Positions 1 through 8,003 of a stretch of DNA of 64,000 nucleotides are shown piece by piece. Source of the DNA: Caldicellulosiruptor diazotrophicus (GTDB lineage Bacteria > Bacillota > Thermoanaerobacteria > Caldicellulosiruptorales > Caldicellulosiruptoraceae). The notes beneath the pieces were generated by a model that did not search any database, had not been told where the DNA came from, and saw nothing but the letters and a program-made list of their open reading frames with translations. Position 1 is the first letter of the stretch. Each line of letters starts with the position of its first letter. The DNA is taken from NCBI RefSeq assembly GCF_017347585.1, contig NZ_AP024480.1, positions 362,001-426,000 of the forward strand. The letters are read 5' to 3'. The translations under genes and the position numbers were made by a program.

Positions 1-281
1 TGTCTTCCTTCACTGATTGTTTTAAACTGCAAAGTAAGTGGTGCCTTATTTAAGTTGACGATGTCAACCATATCAGTTTCAAGTATTTCACAAATTTTAA
101 TTTCAATGTCAATCTCTTCGAAAATGCTCATATCTTTGTCAAATAGAATTGCCAAATCTATGTCACTGTCTTCTGTTTGAAATTCTGTTCCATATGAGCC
201 TATTATCCATACACCCAGTATTTCAGGTGTTGAGCTAAAATATTCAATTAGTTTTGGCAATTTTGATTCTACGTTCAACAC
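1..281 (-). CDS. Minimal nucleotidyltransferase domain protein (MntA-like), 3' end cut off by window edge
   Basis: Translating the minus strand from a GTG at 281 gives an open frame running off the left edge. It contains the nucleotidyltransferase signature GSYG followed by DSDIDLAIL, the nucleotide-binding glycine loop and the paired metal-binding aspartates of the pol-beta/MNT superfamily. Proteins of this size and motif layout are the MntA antitoxins of HEPN-MNT (HepT/MntA) pairs, which AMPylate the HEPN toxin. A HepT partner would lie downstream, left of the window, so the pairing cannot be checked here. A second GTG at 290 sits closer to an AAGAGG ribosome site, so the start could be 290. 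The family is clear; the toxin-antitoxin role is inferred. Confidence 0.75.
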   Translation of the reverse strand, partial: MLNVESKLPKLIEYFSSTPEILGVWIIGSYGTEFQTEDSDIDLAILFDKDMSIFEEIDIEIKICEILETDMVDIVNLNKAPLTLQFKTISEGR

Positions 282-380
282 AGAAAACACCAGCCTCTTT
301 AGAAACTCTAATTAATCTTATCATGAAACAAATTGAAAAATCAATAATATTATGTTCAGTTTGATTTTCAGTTGTTTATG

Positions 381-410
381 TTGTTACAAAGCTAATGGAT
401 GTGGTATAAT
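381..410 (+). promoter_or_regulatory. Probable sigma-A promoter for the RelB/RelE-type pair
   Basis: TTGTTA (381-386) is followed after 18 bases by TATAAT (405-410), which is preceded by TGG, an extended -10 element. It lies about 100 bases upstream of the antitoxin start. The string GTGGTATAATTA recurs upstream of the second toxin-antitoxin pair near 33700. Confidence 0.5.
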
Positions 411-508
411 TAAAATAACAGAGATGGCTATAAGCTTTTAGAGGTGTAAATAGAGGATTTCAAAGAAAAAAGTAAGTTTTCATAGTGCAGATAATAGTAT
501 AGCAGGAA

Positions 509-706
509 ATGAAAGTAAAGATAGAACTTATTGAAAATATACCTGTTACTTTTTATGCTCCTGAATTGAAAAAAGAGTTAGATGAATGGGCAGAGACCGC
601 TAAAATTTGCCTCGATGATGAACTTATGAATAGATTAAAAGAAGCAGAAAATGAATTTAAAACAGGTGGCAGTCTTAGATGGGAACATCCAACAAATTCA
701 ATATAA
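509..706 (+). CDS. Small RelB-like antitoxin of a type II toxin-antitoxin pair
   Basis: A 65-residue acidic, helix-rich protein. No family motif is strong enough to name it alone, but size, position and overlap with a RelE-like reading frame make it the likely antitoxin. It would bind and neutralise the downstream toxin and repress the shared promoter. The toxin frame starts inside its last 28 bases (ATG at 679), the translational coupling typical of relBE operons. An AGCAGGA ribosome site lies unusually close to the ATG. Because the toxin frame is broken, this antitoxin may now be an orphan. It could also be a DUF6290/DUF2281-like protein; function is inferred from context. Confidence 0.6.
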   Translation: MKVKIELIENIPVTFYAPELKKELDEWAETAKICLDDELMNRLKEAENEFKTGGSLRWEHPTNSI

Positions 707-916
707 TATTTTCTAAAGAAGCATATAAGTATTTGCAGAAATTGCCACAAAATATTAGACTCTCTTTCTTCTTCCAAAATTATAAGACTACATGGGAAGT
801 TAAAAGGTTTTTACAGATACAAAGAAGGTGCTCTCAGGATAATATATAGGGTAGAGAAAGATAGACTTATAATTTATGTCTATGATATTGGACCGAGAGG
901 AGACATATATAAATAA
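679..916 (+). pseudogene. RelE/ParE-type toxin, frameshifted
   Basis: The ATG at 679 opens a RelE-like frame (FNIIFSKEAYKYLQKLP) that stays open for about 30 codons. The conserved C-terminal half (LHGKLKGFYRYKEGALRIIY, then a segment ending in DIGPRGDIYK) is in another frame and stops at 916. The frames differ by one base (one inserted or two deleted) in the pyrimidine-rich stretch around 760-780. RelE family toxins cleave ribosome-bound mRNA; the arginine/tyrosine-rich C-terminal strand carries the activity, so the product from the original frame would be inactive. A sequencing error in the TTC/CTT run cannot be excluded. Confidence 0.75.
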
Positions 917-964
917 GTTTTTGTACCAGAAAAAATAAAGTAAAGATAGTCTTGTACTCCTTTT

Positions 965-1096
965 GAAAAGCTGAATTCCCAAGTGAACCTTGGGATACGG
1001 GGGACCCAATTTTTCTTGGGGTGAATCAGAAGCCAAAAGCTTCTGTAGGGCTAACCCTTTCGGCCCGAACCCGTCAGCTAACCTCGGAAGCTTTGA
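965..1096 (+). promoter_or_regulatory. c-di-AMP riboswitch (ydaO/yuaA motif)
   Basis: The leader contains the conserved blocks of the ydaO/yuaA RNA in order: GGGGGACCCA near 1000, TTGGGGTGAATC near 1016, a short variable hairpin, then CCGAACCCGTCAGCTAACCT near 1065-1084 followed by CGGAAGC. Closing strands AAAGCT (67-72 bases past 900) and AGCTTT (1089-1094) can form P1. This class binds two c-di-AMP molecules and normally turns expression off when ligand is high. Known targets are K+ and osmolyte transport or synthesis and cell-wall hydrolases. A terminator hairpin follows at 1168, and the next gene is an aminomutase. Confidence 0.9.
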
Positions 1097-1167
1097 AAGG
1101 GGAGGCAAAAGGAGTTTTTTTATGCCTTTTTTGAAAAAGGAAGGTATTCCTTTGCCTTTGATTTCAA

Positions 1168-1209
1168 AGCAGCCAAATTCCGAGGTTATGGAGTTTGGCT
1201 GCTTTTATT
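1168..1209 (+). terminator. Intrinsic terminator of the c-di-AMP riboswitch leader
   Basis: AGCAGCCAAA and TTTGGCTGCT form a 10-bp stem followed by TTTTATTTTT. It lies between the aptamer and the aminomutase ribosome site (AAAGGAGG near 1241), where the expression platform of a transcription-terminating riboswitch is expected. Confidence 0.75.
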
Positions 1210-1258
1210 TTTGCTGATAAGCCTGTGTGTCAAGATTTTGAAAGGAGGTATCTAGCAA

Positions 1259-2485
1259 ATGGAAACGTTAGATGTTGTTAACAACAGAGAAAGGTTCGAA
1301 AAGTTAAAAGAAGCAATTCAAGACTACTTAGATGTCAAAGACACAATCAAAACTGGTATAGAGGATGAGGAAAAGATTGAATATCAAAAAAGAAAGATTC
1401 TTACCTACTTTGGTGCAAGCGAAAAAGACTGGGAAAATTATAAATGGCAGCTGAAAAATAGGATTTCCTCAGCCAAAATATTAAAAGAACTTTTAAATCT
1501 TGATGAAAAAGAAGCACAGCAAATAGAAGAAGTAGGAAAGATTTATCGCTTTGCAATCTCGCCTTACTATTTATCGCTAATTGACCCAGATAATCCAAAC
1601 TGCCCAATAAAAAAGCAATCAGTCCCAAGCTTATTTGAGCTGATAGAAAAAGGAGAGCTTGACCCAATGGACGAAGAGCACACATCACCTACAAAGATTA
1701 TTACACAGCGCTATCCAGACAGGCTCATAATAAAAGTGACAAACATTTGTGGTATGTTTTGTAGGTTTTGTCAGAGAAGAAGGCTCATTGGCGAGACTGA
1801 CACACACGCATCCTTAGATGATATTACAGATGCAATAGAGTATGTGGCACAAAACCATCACATTCGAGATGTACTTATCACAGGTGGCGATGCACTGATG
1901 CTATCTGATGAGATTTTAGAGTGGATTTTGAGGTCTTTGCGCCAGATTCCTCATGTTGAGATAATCAGAATTGGCACACGAGCACCTGTGACTTTGCCAC
2001 AAAGAATTACAAAAGAACTTGTTAATATGCTAAAGAAATATCACCCTATTTATATCAACACACATTTTAATCATCCGCGAGAGATAACGAAAGAATCAAA
2101 AAGATCTTGCGAGATGCTCTCAGATGCTGGGGTGCCACTTGGCAACCAGATGGTACTGCTAAATGGAGTCAATAACGACAAATACATTGTTCGAAAGCTC
2201 AATCAAGAACTTTTAAAAATCAGAGTAAAGCCATACTATATCTTTCATCCAAAAAGAGTAAAGGGAACATCGCACTTTTGGGTGACAATTGAAGAGGGCA
2301 TGGAGATTATTGAAAGCCTCAGAGGTAGAACCTCCGGCATGGCAGTTCCAACATACATCATAAATGCACCAAAGGGCAAGGGTAAGACTCCAGTTTTACC
2401 AAGCTATTTGCTCTATATAGGCAAAGATAAGGCAGTTTTGAGAAACTGGGAGGGTGAAGTGTTTGAAATTGAAAATGGTATGTAA
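1259..2485 (+). CDS. eam: Glutamate 2,3-aminomutase (KamA-family radical SAM/PLP enzyme)
   Basis: A 408-residue KamA-family protein. The [4Fe-4S]/SAM motif CxxxCxxC is at C164, C168 and C171, and the PLP lysine is probably K376 in a GKGKTPV context. In lysine 2,3-aminomutase two aspartates (D293 and D330, Clostridium subterminale numbering) hold the substrate side-chain amine. Aligning by the flanking PYYI and APxGxGKTPV blocks, these positions are lysine K332 and asparagine N369, the pair described for glutamate 2,3-aminomutase. The enzyme would convert L-glutamate to beta-glutamate, a compatible solute. No ablB acetyltransferase is adjacent, arguing against N-epsilon-acetyl-beta-lysine synthesis. 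The start is fixed by AAAGGAGG. The c-di-AMP riboswitch upstream fits an osmolyte role. Confidence 0.85.
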   Translation: METLDVVNNRERFEKLKEAIQDYLDVKDTIKTGIEDEEKIEYQKRKILTYFGASEKDWENYKWQLKNRISSAKILKELLNLDEKEAQQIEEVGKIYRFAISPYYLSLIDPDNPNCPIKKQSVPSLFELIEKGELDPMDEEHTSPTKIITQRYPDRLIIKVTNICGMFCRFCQRRRLIGETDTHASLDDITDAIEYVAQNHHIRDVLITGGDALMLSDEILEWILRSLRQIPHVEIIRIGTRAPVTLPQRITKELVNMLKKYHPIYINTHFNHPREITKESKRSCEMLSDAGVPLGNQMVLLNGVNNDKYIVRKLNQELLKIRVKPYYIFHPKRVKGTSHFWVTIEEGMEIIESLRGRTSGMAVPTYIINAPKGKGKTPVLPSYLLYIGKDKAVLRNWEGEVFEIENGM

Positions 2486-2561
2486 CGTGTGGATTTAATA
2501 TTACAATATTGTTACAGAAATATGAAAAATGTATTACAAGGTATAATTTTTATTTGAAAAA

Positions 2562-2621
2562 TGCCACCCTTAGGGATATAATTTTGTTTAGAGATATTCC
2601 AAGAGGTGGCAATATTTTTTA
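2562..2621 (+). terminator. Hairpin between eam and the exopolysaccharide operon: terminator or leader attenuator
   Basis: TGCCACC (2562-2568) pairs with GGTGGCA (2605-2611), followed by ATATTTTTT. It would terminate eam transcription. A TATAAT at 2542-2547 lies upstream of the hairpin; if used, the hairpin sits in the leader of the downstream operon and could act as an attenuator. Confidence 0.55.
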
Positions 2622-2652
2622 CCAAAAAATCAATATCAGGAGAGGATTGTAA

Positions 2653-3339
2653 TTGGAAATAAAAGAGTATATTTTGATCATCAGAAAAAGATTAATTTTA
2701 ATTATATCAATTACATTTATTTCTACCTTAATAGCGGGGATACTCAGTTTTTATATCCTTCCACCTATTTACAAAGCAACAGTTACATTATTTGCGGGGC
2801 GGTCAAACAACGACAGCTCAAATGATAATATTCAGGCACTGTACAGTGATGTTTTGCTTGGGCAACAGCTTGTTAAGGATTACAGAGAAATTGCGGTGAG
2901 TAGAACAGTTTTAGAAAAAGTTATAAAAGAATTAAATTTAAAAATGACCACTGAAGAGTTGGGCAACATGGTATCTGTTCAACTTAAAAATGACACCCGT
3001 ATCTTGATGATAAACATTGAAAGCAAAGACCCAAAGTTTGCTGCAACTGTTGCAAATAAACTTGCAGAAGTGTTTATAGAAGCAGTTCAGAGAATTATGA
3101 AGATAGAAAATGTTCAAATAGTTGACAGAGCGGTTATTCCAGACAAGCCAGAAAAACCCAAAAAACTTTTAAACACGGCAGTGGCATTTGTATTGGGTCT
3201 AATGATAGGGGTAGGAATTGCATTTTTCATTGAGTACTTAGACAATACTATCAAAACACCTGACGATGTTGAAAAGTACTTGGAACTGCCTGTATTAGCT
3301 GTGATCCAGGACATACACGAAGGAGGAATAAATGAATGA
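2653..3339 (+). CDS. Wzz/CpsC-type polysaccharide co-polymerase and kinase adaptor
   Basis: A 228-residue membrane protein with the Wzz layout: transmembrane helix near residues 14-38, an extracellular helical region, and a second helix near residues 175-197 preceded by a proline-rich PDKPEKPKK segment. In Gram-positive systems (CpsC, YveK) this protein sets chain length and activates the cytoplasmic tyrosine kinase encoded next. The TTG start at 2653 is supported by AGGAGAGG at 2638-2645. Its stop overlaps the kinase ATG (ATGA at 3336-3339), so the two are translationally coupled. It appears to be the first gene of the exopolysaccharide operon. Confidence 0.9.
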   Translation: MEIKEYILIIRKRLILIISITFISTLIAGILSFYILPPIYKATVTLFAGRSNNDSSNDNIQALYSDVLLGQQLVKDYREIAVSRTVLEKVIKELNLKMTTEELGNMVSVQLKNDTRILMINIESKDPKFAATVANKLAEVFIEAVQRIMKIENVQIVDRAVIPDKPEKPKKLLNTAVAFVLGLMIGVGIAFFIEYLDNTIKTPDDVEKYLELPVLAVIQDIHEGGINE

Positions 3340-4109
3340 CCGTTGCTAAAGAAGTAGTTGCTCTTTACCATCCTCGCTCGCCCATCACAGAAAGCTACAG
3401 GATGCTTCGAACCAATATTCAATATTCAAGTCTGGACAAGCCAATAAAGACCATAGTTGTCACAAGCACTGGCCCCTCAGAAGGGAAAACAGTTACATGC
3501 GCGAATTTGGCAGTTGTGATGGCCCAAGCAGGAAGTAAAGTTCTTGTAATAGATGCTGACTTGAGGCGCCCTGCTGTGCATAAAGTTTTTGGCGTTAGCA
3601 ACAAAATTGGTCTTACTAATCTTCTTGTTGAAAACAAAAGCTTTGAGGAGATTGTTCAAAAAGACGGGGTTGAAGGATTAGATTTGATAACATCTGGTCC
3701 TATTCCACCAAACCCAGCTGAACTACTTGGTTCCAAGAAATTTGAAAATTTCTTAAATACAATTAGCCAAAGTTACGATTACATAATTATAGATACACCA
3801 CCATGTGGAAGCTTGACAGATGCAGCTATTATTGGCAGAATTGTAGATGGTGTTATTCTGGTAGCGGCTGCAGGTGAGGTGCAGATTGAAGCAATCCAGC
3901 AGGCAAAGGAGAACTTGCAAAAAGTCAATGCAAATATAATAGGTGTTGTTTTAAATAAAGTAAAGCGCCAAACATCGAGTTACTATTACTATTATTACTA
4001 CTACTATTACTACCAAGACGAAAACGGTGAGGTTATAAAGAAAAAAAAGATGGGCAGGAGAAGAAAGAGAGATGATAGATATACACTGCCATCTGATGGT
4101 GGGCGTTGA
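3336..4109 (+). CDS. Bacterial tyrosine kinase (CpsD/YwqD-type) with poly-tyrosine tail
   Basis: A 257-residue BY-kinase. It has Walker A near residues 46-54 (TGPSEGKT), Walker A' (VLVIDADLRRP) and Walker B (YIIIDTPP), and autophosphorylates tyrosines clustered at its C terminus. That cluster is extreme here: eleven consecutive tyrosines encoded at 3981-4013, followed by a basic KKKKMGRRRKRDD tail. In such systems phosphorylation state drives assembly with the CpsC-type adaptor and controls chain export. The gene overlaps the downstream phosphatase by 38 bases, and the basic tail is encoded in that overlap. Another ATG at 3332 is out of frame. Confidence 0.92.
   Translation: MTVAKEVVALYHPRSPITESYRMLRTNIQYSSLDKPIKTIVVTSTGPSEGKTVTCANLAVVMAQAGSKVLVIDADLRRPAVHKVFGVSNKIGLTNLLVENKSFEEIVQKDGVEGLDLITSGPIPPNPAELLGSKKFENFLNTISQSYDYIIIDTPPCGSLTDAAIIGRIVDGVILVAAAGEVQIEAIQQAKENLQKVNANIIGVVLNKVKRQTSSYYYYYYYYYYYQDENGEVIKKKKMGRRRKRDDRYTLPSDGGR
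3981..4013 (+). repeat. Uninterrupted run of 11 tyrosine codons (TAC/TAT)
   Basis: Thirty-three bases of TAC/TAT codons make an 11-tyrosine stretch. Synonymous codons are mixed, so this is not one pure trinucleotide repeat, yet it remains slippage-prone. It forms the autophosphorylation cluster of the kinase; related kinases usually space several tyrosines among other residues. Confidence 0.9.
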
Positions 4110-4830
4110 TGATGGTGCAGAAGATTTGGATGAAGCAAAAAAGATGATTGGACTTGCAAAAAAAGAGGGTATAAATGAAATAATAGTCACACCGCATTAT
4201 ACATCAAGACTAAAATCTATATACGACACCAAATTTGAAGAAATTCAAAAAATAGCCCTTGAGGAAGGGGTGAGGCTACATAGAGGGTGTGAATATAAAC
4301 TTCAGGATGCTTTGGTGCAGATAGATGACCTAATTACACTTGCCAGTTCTGACTATGTGCTGATCGAAATTACCCAAGGTTTTCTAGCAGAATATGTGCT
4401 AAATCAGATTTACGAGCTAAAACTTTGTGGCTATGAAGTGATAATTGCTCATCCAGAAAGGTCGTTTGAGAAAAAGGATATTGACAAGCTAAAAAAGTTA
4501 GCAGAAATGAATGTTTACTTTCAACTGACGGCGGCAAGCTTTATCGGTGCTTTCGGCAGGCAAATTCAGAAGCTTTCACAAGAATTACTAGAAAGAGGAC
4601 TGTGTCATTTTATCGCATCAGATGCTCACAACAAAAGCTCAAGACAGTTTTGTTTTCAAGAGGCGAAAAAATATCTAAAAGGTAACTACAATGAACATTG
4701 GCAAATTGATCTATTATTTGAGCAAAACCAAAAAGCTATATTAAACGGAAGTGGGGAAGTTACAGCTCAACGCCTTACAAGAAAAAACTTTTTAAAAAGG
4801 TTATTTGGAAGTAGAGGGAGGTATGGATAA
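4072..4830 (+). CDS. PHP-family protein-tyrosine phosphatase (CpsB/YwqE-type)
   Basis: A 252-residue metal-dependent phosphatase of the PHP fold. Metal-ligand motifs appear in order: DIHCHL at the N terminus, GCEYK near residue 70, HPER near residue 125 and SDAHN near residue 183. CpsB/YwqE enzymes remove phosphate from the C-terminal tyrosine cluster of the partner kinase, closing the phosphorylation cycle that regulates capsule or exopolysaccharide assembly. It starts inside the kinase gene and its stop overlaps the next ATG (4830), so four genes in a row are coupled. Length and motifs look intact. Confidence 0.9.
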   Translation: MIDIHCHLMVGVDDGAEDLDEAKKMIGLAKKEGINEIIVTPHYTSRLKSIYDTKFEEIQKIALEEGVRLHRGCEYKLQDALVQIDDLITLASSDYVLIEITQGFLAEYVLNQIYELKLCGYEVIIAHPERSFEKKDIDKLKKLAEMNVYFQLTAASFIGAFGRQIQKLSQELLERGLCHFIASDAHNKSSRQFCFQEAKKYLKGNYNEHWQIDLLFEQNQKAILNGSGEVTAQRLTRKNFLKRLFGSRGRYG

Positions 4831-7211
4831 TGAAAAGATTTAAAAGGGCAGTCAGCTTAGTAGTAGTAGCTGTGTTTCTACTGGCTAATGTACTTGCCTT
4901 CGCAGCAACACCGCTTGATAATTGCAAGTCGACAGCAAAAGCACTTTTGAGCCAGTTAGTAGATAAAATAAAAGCTTCTGGCTCTGCACAGCAAACAGCT
5001 GAAGTTATAAGCAAGTTTATAAGTGGCAGTGGGAGAACTGCGCTTGTGAATGCTTTCAACCAAATAGCGCAGGGGCCTGGCGCTGCTCAAAGACTTGAAA
5101 GTGCACTGGGATTAAACCCAACAACCTTGGGTCAGCTTCTTGATTGGATGGCAAGTTACCAAGGTGGAGGCGGCAAGAACTGGTTTGTAAATTTGGTAAG
5201 TCTTTCAGGGGATGCTCTGAATAGCGCACTTGATACTGCAGCAAATGACCTTGTGAATAAGTATGTTCAAACAGTCGGTGGAGATGTTTACAAAGCTGAA
5301 TATCAGCTGAACAAAATCAATGCAGCGGTTACATTGTTTAATACTTCTACATCAGATTTAAAACCTATAAAATATGATTTAAATGGTAACTTCAACGTAT
5401 ATGATACAGGATTCAACAATTTGTTTAACCTTCTGAATGGAGTTTTGGGTAATCAAATCACTGGAGAAGAAAATAAAGCTAATTTGAGAAATGCATTTCA
5501 AACAATAGTCAATGCAGTCAACTCCATTGCAGACCCGACAGAAAAACTTGGCGCAAAAGCGCTACTTCAAGCACTTGGTCTTTTGTATGTTGAAAGCGTG
5601 CCATCAACAGGTGGTGGAACAGTACCAGGCACAGGTGGAGGAACAACTACTACTCAACCTACAACAAGCCAGCAACAACAGCAAACAACTCAACCAGCTC
5701 AACAACCAAGCCAGCAAACCCAGCCAACAACTACAACAGAATTGTCTAAAAAACTTGATGAAGCTATAGCACAGGGTAATACTGCTCAGATAAGGGAGGT
5801 TGTTAATACATTATCATCAGTTTTGGCAACTGTAAAAAATACTGAGGAAGCAGTCTCAAGTTTAAAAGAAATTTCAGGAAAAGTGGCAACTGCTCTTGAT
5901 AAAATTTCTGATGTTTCACAAGTTAAATCTATTGTAAATGGTTTGACAAATGCTATTAATGTTGTTGCGGCAAATGTTCAAAAACAATCGATATCAAATG
6001 TCGAAAAATCACTTAAGCTTGAAAGCCTTAAATTCGAAGCAGTAGGTTTATTGTTAAGAGCTTATGAGGCAACTGCAGTAACTCCACAAAAAAGTGAAGA
6101 TGCATCAAAAGTGACATTTAAAGTAAGTGCTAACGACATTGCTTTGGCTATGTCAAAAACAAATGAGATCGCATCAGGTATTCAAATTTCTAATTCAGTT
6201 GTTAAAAAGTCATTAAATCTTGTGGGTGTTTCAGTTGCTATTAATGCAACATCAAATAAAGATACATCTGTTATGTTTGATAAAGAATCTATCGATAAAA
6301 TAAAGAGCGATAATAAGATAGCAAATTTACTTATAAAGACACAGAATGCAAGTATTGTAGTTCCAGTATCTACTTTAACTAAAGACAAATTTGAACTTAA
6401 AATCACACCAAAACAGATATCAAACTCACTTTCTCAAGCAGTGGATGTGAATATTGTTGTAGGAGATAATGTCCAAGATAAATTTGACAAGCCAGTTGTG
6501 TTACTACTCAAGCTCAACAGCAAGATTGCAGATGAATCAAAGGTATCTGTTTATAGAGTATCAGATGGTAAAACAGAGATTGTTCCAGGTATATATGTAT
6601 CAACAACAAATAGCTTTTTGGTTGAAAGAAAGTCTCTTAGCACATACTATGTAGGCAACTATAACAAGACATATTCAGATGTAGACTCAAATGCTTGGTA
6701 TTATAAGAATGTTCAGCTAATATCTGCAAAAGGCATAACAGATGGCTATCCAGATGGCACATTCAGACCAAACAACAATGTTACAAGAGCTGAGTTTGCA
6801 AAGATGGTTGTTGAGACATTCCAGTTTGACACAAGCGGACAAGCTGTATCTAAATTTGAAGATGTAAAAGAATCAGATTGGTTCTATCCGTACGTTGCAA
6901 CACTGTATAACTTGGGAATCATTAGTGGTAGAAGCGAGACCGAGTTTGTACCAAACGCACCGGTTACAAGAGAAGAGATGGCAAAGATGATATCACTCGC
7001 ACTTGTCAAAGTAGGAAAAGTTTCTCTATCTGCTATACCAACGCTTAACTTCACAGATGACTCAAGCATCTCAACTTGGGCTAAGAAGTATGTGGCTGTT
7101 GTTGTTGAAAACGGAATTATGGAAGGAAGAGGCAATAATACATTTGCACCAAAGGCAAACGCAACAAGGGCTGAGGTTGCAACAGTTATTGTAAGAGCAT
7201 TGGTAAAATAA
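4830..7211 (+). CDS. Secreted S-layer-homology protein of the exopolysaccharide operon
   Basis: A 793-residue exported protein. Residues 1-26 are a signal peptide (basic start, hydrophobic core, AFAA cleavage region). Residues 27-260 are an unrecognised helical region, followed by a glycine/threonine/glutamine-rich linker (about 262-305), a central region (about 310-605) of unknown fold, and three SLH domains from about residue 613 to the end. The first SLH reads [23 protein letters not shown] domains bind pyruvylated secondary cell-wall polymer. Being coupled to a phosphotyrosine module is unusual and suggests a surface role in polysaccharide export or anchoring. The enzymatic role, if any, is unknown. 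Confidence 0.85.
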   Translation: MKRFKRAVSLVVVAVFLLANVLAFAATPLDNCKSTAKALLSQLVDKIKASGSAQQTAEVISKFISGSGRTALVNAFNQIAQGPGAAQRLESALGLNPTTLGQLLDWMASYQGGGGKNWFVNLVSLSGDALNSALDTAANDLVNKYVQTVGGDVYKAEYQLNKINAAVTLFNTSTSDLKPIKYDLNGNFNVYDTGFNNLFNLLNGVLGNQITGEENKANLRNAFQTIVNAVNSIADPTEKLGAKALLQALGLLYVESVPSTGGGTVPGTGGGTTTTQPTTSQQQQQTTQPAQQPSQQTQPTTTTELSKKLDEAIAQGNTAQIREVVNTLSSVLATVKNTEEAVSSLKEISGKVATALDKISDVSQVKSIVNGLTNAINVVAANVQKQSISNVEKSLKLESLKFEAVGLLLRAYEATAVTPQKSEDASKVTFKVSANDIALAMSKTNEIASGIQISNSVVKKSLNLVGVSVAINATSNKDTSVMFDKESIDKIKSDNKIANLLIKTQNASIVVPVSTLTKDKFELKITPKQISNSLSQAVDVNIVVGDNVQDKFDKPVVLLLKLNSKIADESKVSVYRVSDGKTEIVPGIYVSTTNSFLVERKSLSTYYVGNYNKTYSDVDSNAWYYKNVQLISAKGITDGYPDGTFRPNNNVTRAEFAKMVVETFQFDTSGQAVSKFEDVKESDWFYPYVATLYNLGIISGRSETEFVPNAPVTREEMAKMISLALVKVGKVSLSAIPTLNFTDDSSISTWAKKYVAVVVENGIMEGRGNNTFAPKANATRAEVATVIVRALVK

Positions 7212-7255
7212 AGACCATAAGTAGGTTACAATACAGAAATGAAAAAATAGAATAT

Positions 7256-7295
7256 GCCTTGAGGTCTCTGGATTTGAGGCCTCAAGGCTTCTTTT
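7256..7295 (+). terminator. Terminator-like hairpin after the SLH gene
   Basis: GCCTTGAGG (7256-7264) and CCTCAAGGC (7280-7288) form a perfect 9-bp stem followed by TTCTTTT. It may separate the regulatory/SLH block from the sugar-synthesis genes, or only partly attenuate them. Confidence 0.7.
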
Positions 7296-7320
7296 AAAAG
7301 TTTTAAAAGGTGTGATGTAG

Positions 7321-7983
7321 TTGAAAAGACGAAGAAAAACTCTTTTGATGATAGTGGGAATCACACTTATTTTAATTGCAATAATTTTGGCAATAGCTTT
7401 TGAAAAAGCCTTGAACTCAGTTTTGCCTCCTGAGATGGTAAAAGAACTTTTAAATGATAAAAGTCTGAACAAAGAACTTAGCAGCCTAATTAACGATGAG
7501 AACATTGCCAAAGATGTTCAAAGTGCTGTTTATGACCAGGACAAGCTAAAAAAGGATTTGGCACAGGCAGAAGGTAGTAACGCAGCAGTCACTCCTTCAA
7601 AACCTGCTATTGATAAAAACTTGCCAGCAACCAATGAGATTAAAGGCAAAACTGGCAACCAGGATTCTAAAAGCCAAGAACTATCTAATGCTGCAAACAC
7701 AAATAATAAATTCCAGAGTAGCTTAAACAAAAATACCCCTAAAAATGAACAAAACTCTTCTTCGCCAAAACAGGACAGATTGAGTATTTCAACCTCTGAC
7801 CAATTAGAAGCTGCTAAGATTGTTCTTTCTGTTATGTCAATGGGTGAGATAAAAGAACTTGTTAGCCTCTACAAATCAGGCAAGAAGAATGAAGCTATAC
7901 AACGAGGGGTTATGATTTTAAAACAAAGATTATCACCTGAGCAAAAGAAAAGATTGATGGAGCTATATTTCAAATATAAGTGA
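7321..7983 (+). CDS. Membrane-anchored protein of unknown function
   Basis: A 220-residue protein with a basic N terminus (KRRRK) and one hydrophobic helix near residues 8-28, so probably a type II or signal-anchored surface protein. Residues about 80-155 are a low-complexity stretch rich in N, S, K and Q. The last 60 residues are helical and charged ([18 protein letters not shown], then [16 protein letters not shown]). I recognise no family. The start is TTG at 7321; the upstream ATG is followed at once by a stop. It sits between the SLH gene and gmd. Confidence 0.6.
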   Translation: MKRRRKTLLMIVGITLILIAIILAIAFEKALNSVLPPEMVKELLNDKSLNKELSSLINDENIAKDVQSAVYDQDKLKKDLAQAEGSNAAVTPSKPAIDKNLPATNEIKGKTGNQDSKSQELSNAANTNNKFQSSLNKNTPKNEQNSSSPKQDRLSISTSDQLEAAKIVLSVMSMGEIKELVSLYKSGKKNEAIQRGVMILKQRLSPEQKKRLMELYFKYK

Positions 7984-8003
7984 TTTTAAAAGAAGGTGTT
8001 TTT

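Noticed and set aside
990-1217. Small ORF in the leader before the aminomutase
   Set aside because: It lies in the c-di-AMP riboswitch and its terminator, with RNA-structure constraints explaining the sequence.
1259-2485. Annotation as lysine 2,3-aminomutase
   Set aside because: The two substrate-binding aspartates of that enzyme are Lys and Asn here, and no ablB partner is adjacent.
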